From JBHJGM01 sp050331815 (GTDB taxonomy: Bacteria; Verrucomicrobiota; Verrucomicrobiia; Opitutales; JBHJGM01): a stretch of DNA of 64,000 nucleotides. The position numbers were made by a program, and so were the translations under genes. The stretch lies in contig JBHJGM010000005.1 in assembly GCA_050331815.1 (NCBI GenBank), forward strand, positions 1-64,000, in the 5' to 3' direction. The notes beneath the pieces are model-generated. The model saw only the letters and a list, made by a program, of their open reading frames with translations. It was not told the DNA's origin and searched no databases. Numbering within the stretch: the stretch's first letter is position 1; every line of letters starts with the position of its first letter. This document shows, one piece after another, positions 62,465 to 64,000 of this stretch.

Positions 62465-62504
62465 AAGCGACGGGCCGTCTCCCCATTTAGGGAAGACGGC
62501 CCGT
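62465..62504 (-). terminator. rho-independent terminator of surface-protein gene
   Basis: ACGGGCCGTCT / AGACGGCCCGT stem (62470-62504), then CGC and five T on the minus strand. It lies 54 bp past the stop of the gene ending at 62558. Confidence 0.85.
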
Positions 62505-62557
62505 ACCTCAATCTTAGTCTCTCAAGCTTTTTGCGTAACGATCCAGACTCCGTGAGA

Positions 62558-64000
62558 TTACGGAGTAACCAGTTCGCCAGCCACGCGCAGGAACTGCTGC
62601 GGGTTGGCCGCGTTGAGCGGGTTGTTGGAGCGGAACTCAACGACCTCGTACTCGACGCCACCGTTACCGGTGAAGGGCGCCCCAGCGCTGAAGAGCGTGA
62701 CACCGCCGGTGAAGACACCGCCCGCAACCAGGTCGTCATCGGCCTCAGCCTCGGCAGTCACTTCTGGCGCCGTGGGGCGGGTGAAGCGGATACCCGGGAA
62801 GTCAGTGCCACTATCGTTGATGATGATGAACTCGACCAGGGGCACTTCGCCACTGTTGACCGGGCTGGTGTTGCCGATGAGCTCTTCAAGCAGGGTAGAG
62901 CCGTCGTTGTCCTCATCGCTATTCGGATCATTGTTGGCACCCGGGAAGGCGGCCAAGAAGTCGTCCAGCACCGTGGTGGCATCTTCAGTAAACTCCACGC
63001 TCAGGATGACCTGGGTCGGAAAGAACGCGTCGTCGGTGGTAATGGTGACCACGCGGTTGGAGAAGTTGCCTACCAGAGTGATATCTTCTGGCGCTGCGAA
63101 GAAGTCCAGACCGGTCTGGCTTTCGAAGATAACGTAGTCGCCCAATTCGGGGGAGTCCGCGCCGATGTTTGTGAAGAAGATGTCGACGGCGTCGAACTGG
63201 CCGCCGGTGCCGCTGGTACCGAACGAACCGGTGGTGGCATTGACCCAGGCGTCGATCTTGTCGACTTGGTCGCCGCTAATCTCGATTTCCCAGTCGATGT
63301 CGTTGAGGTCGAGTTCGCCAAGCTGCAGGCTAGCCGAACCAAACGTCATCGTGCCGATGCTGTCGCCAGGGGCGAGGGTGGTCTGACCGAATTGCGCGAA
63401 GATGGTCTGCCCTGCGATAAACGGCACGAAGGAGGCGTTACCGCGAATCACCTGGTCAGAATTACCGCCTTCGCCAAACTGGATCGCACCACCGCTGAGC
63501 CCATCGAAATCGACGTTGGTGAGGGTGGTGTTGATCGTCGAGGTCGAGTTGCGGAAGGTCAGTTTTTCGTAACCCAGCGGCTGGAAGCCCTTGAAGGTGA
63601 TCGAGTCGCTGATCGAGAGCGAACCGTCGCCATCGTCGGAGATCGTTACGGTGCCATCGGTGGTGTTGATTGAATTCACCGTGGTCTGCGTATCCGTGAC
63701 GAAGTCGCCGAGGACGAGCATACCCGGAGTGATGTTGGCCAAGCTGGCCACCTCGAAGGTGATGTTGCCACTGCCGGTCGGCGCGCTGGTGACGGTGGTC
63801 ACCGCGTCTGGGTTGGCCGCCACACTCGTGCTGAAGAACAGATCGGTCGAGTCGTCATCGGCACCTGAAGGCGAATTGTTGCCGATATCGCCTTCGAAAT
63901 TCGCACCGACAGGTGCAGTCGTAGTGATGCTTTGCCCTGTGAGGGAGCTGAAGATGAAGGTCAGCTCACCGTTTTCGATGTTATAGTATTCGCCATCGAA
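62558..64000 (-). CDS. large secreted surface protein, C-terminal part (N-terminus beyond window)
   Basis: The frame is open to base 64000, giving 480 residues of a larger protein. Composition is rich in Gly, Asp, Asn, Thr and Ser with beta-strand pattern, e.g. NSTSTINTTLTNVDFDG and GQTTLAPGDSIGTM, as in autotransporter-like or beta-helix adhesins. A short NDPNSDEDNDGSTLLEELI segment resembles calcium-binding or dockerin-like loops. It ends in NPQQFLRVAGELVTP; there is no PEP-CTERM motif. A terminator follows. Confidence 0.8.
   Translation of the reverse strand, partial: FDGEYYNIENGELTFIFSSLTGQSITTTAPVGANFEGDIGNNSPSGADDDSTDLFFSTSVAANPDAVTTVTSAPTGSGNITFEVASLANITPGMLVLGDFVTDTQTTVNSINTTDGTVTISDDGDGSLSISDSITFKGFQPLGYEKLTFRNSTSTINTTLTNVDFDGLSGGAIQFGEGGNSDQVIRGNASFVPFIAGQTIFAQFGQTTLAPGDSIGTMTFGSASLQLGELDLNDIDWEIEISGDQVDKIDAWVNATTGSFGTSGTGGQFDAVDIFFTNIGADSPELGDYVIFESQTGLDFFAAPEDITLVGNFSNRVVTITTDDAFFPTQVILSVEFTEDATTVLDDFLAAFPGANNDPNSDEDNDGSTLLEELIGNTSPVNSGEVPLVEFIIINDSGTDFPGIRFTRPTAPEVTAEAEADDDLVAGGVFTGGVTLFSAGAPFTGNGGVEYEVVEFRSNNPLNAANPQQFLRVAGELVTP

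Overview
The window looks like a chromosomal segment of a Verrucomicrobiota bacterium, probably an Opitutae/Puniceicoccales-type (often marine) lineage. The reasons are inferential: a GC-rich backbone, a PEP-CTERM anchored protein, a formylglycine-type sulfatase, a beta-helix/LamG secreted protein, a GHL6-type putative glycosidase, a large repeat-poor surface protein, and single copies of core genes (rpsB-tsf, glnA, mreBCD-mrdA, nadD-rsfS). No phage, transposase, CRISPR array or rRNA was seen. Two tRNA genes are present: an initiator-type tRNA-Met and tRNA-Leu(TAA).

Layout. 1-4.9 kb (leftward): a sugar operon of aldo/keto reductase, GHL6-like glycosidase, EthD-like protein, PfkB sugar kinase and deoC (cut by the window edge). 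5.0-8.1 kb (rightward): an AT-rich three-gene island coding for an exported papain-like cysteine peptidase, a small lipoprotein and a four-helix membrane protein. This is the best candidate for an undescribed system. 8.3-10.3 kb: tRNA-fMet, rpsB, tsf. 10.4-13.7 kb (leftward): galT, an inositol-monophosphatase-like gene and a GHMP sugar kinase, joined by 4-bp overlaps. 13.8-16 kb: DUF983 protein, an orphan NMT1-type binding lipoprotein and a NUDIX hydrolase. 16-22.2 kb: a 1,066-residue beta-helix/LamG protein, an outer-membrane protein and a sulfatase. 22.2-26.2 kb: cyclic-nucleotide-binding protein, tRNA-Leu, DUF368 polyprenyl-phosphate translocase candidate, then an unusual sigma factor (apparently leaderless) with nadD and rsfS.

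26.4-35.2 kb: two overlapping glycosyltransferase genes (the second a membrane-GT/GT2 fusion), an oxidoreductase-polyferredoxin fusion, a DUF547 protein and glnA. 35.3-44.1 kb: an O-antigen-ligase-like/TPR protein, the cell-shape operon mreB-mreC-mreD-mrdA and a TonB-dependent receptor. 44.2-53.7 kb: two small unknown proteins, an atypical SDR, an FMN reductase-LOG-EamA operon, a FecR-domain protein, a polyphosphate-glucokinase-like ROK kinase, a tandem AP2-domain protein next to about 0.8 kb of gene-free AT-rich DNA, a YcfL-like lipoprotein, a GNAT acetyltransferase and a second FMN reductase. 54.1-64 kb: a GH63/MGH-type glycosidase, a GH4 glycosidase and an SGNH hydrolase, a PEP-CTERM protein, a cyclic-nucleotide-binding histidine kinase and the C-terminal part of a large surface protein.

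Taken together the accessory genes point to polysaccharide degradation (sulfatase, beta-helix protein, GH4, GH63, GHL6, SGNH), intracellular sugar handling (galT, GHMP kinase, PfkB kinase, deoC, polyphosphate glucokinase) and envelope glycan synthesis (glycosyltransferases, ligase, DUF368, mre cluster). Several rho-independent terminators are clear, and most lie 25-60 bp past a leftward gene. One at 52.8 kb has no leftward gene close to it and may mark an unannotated transcript.
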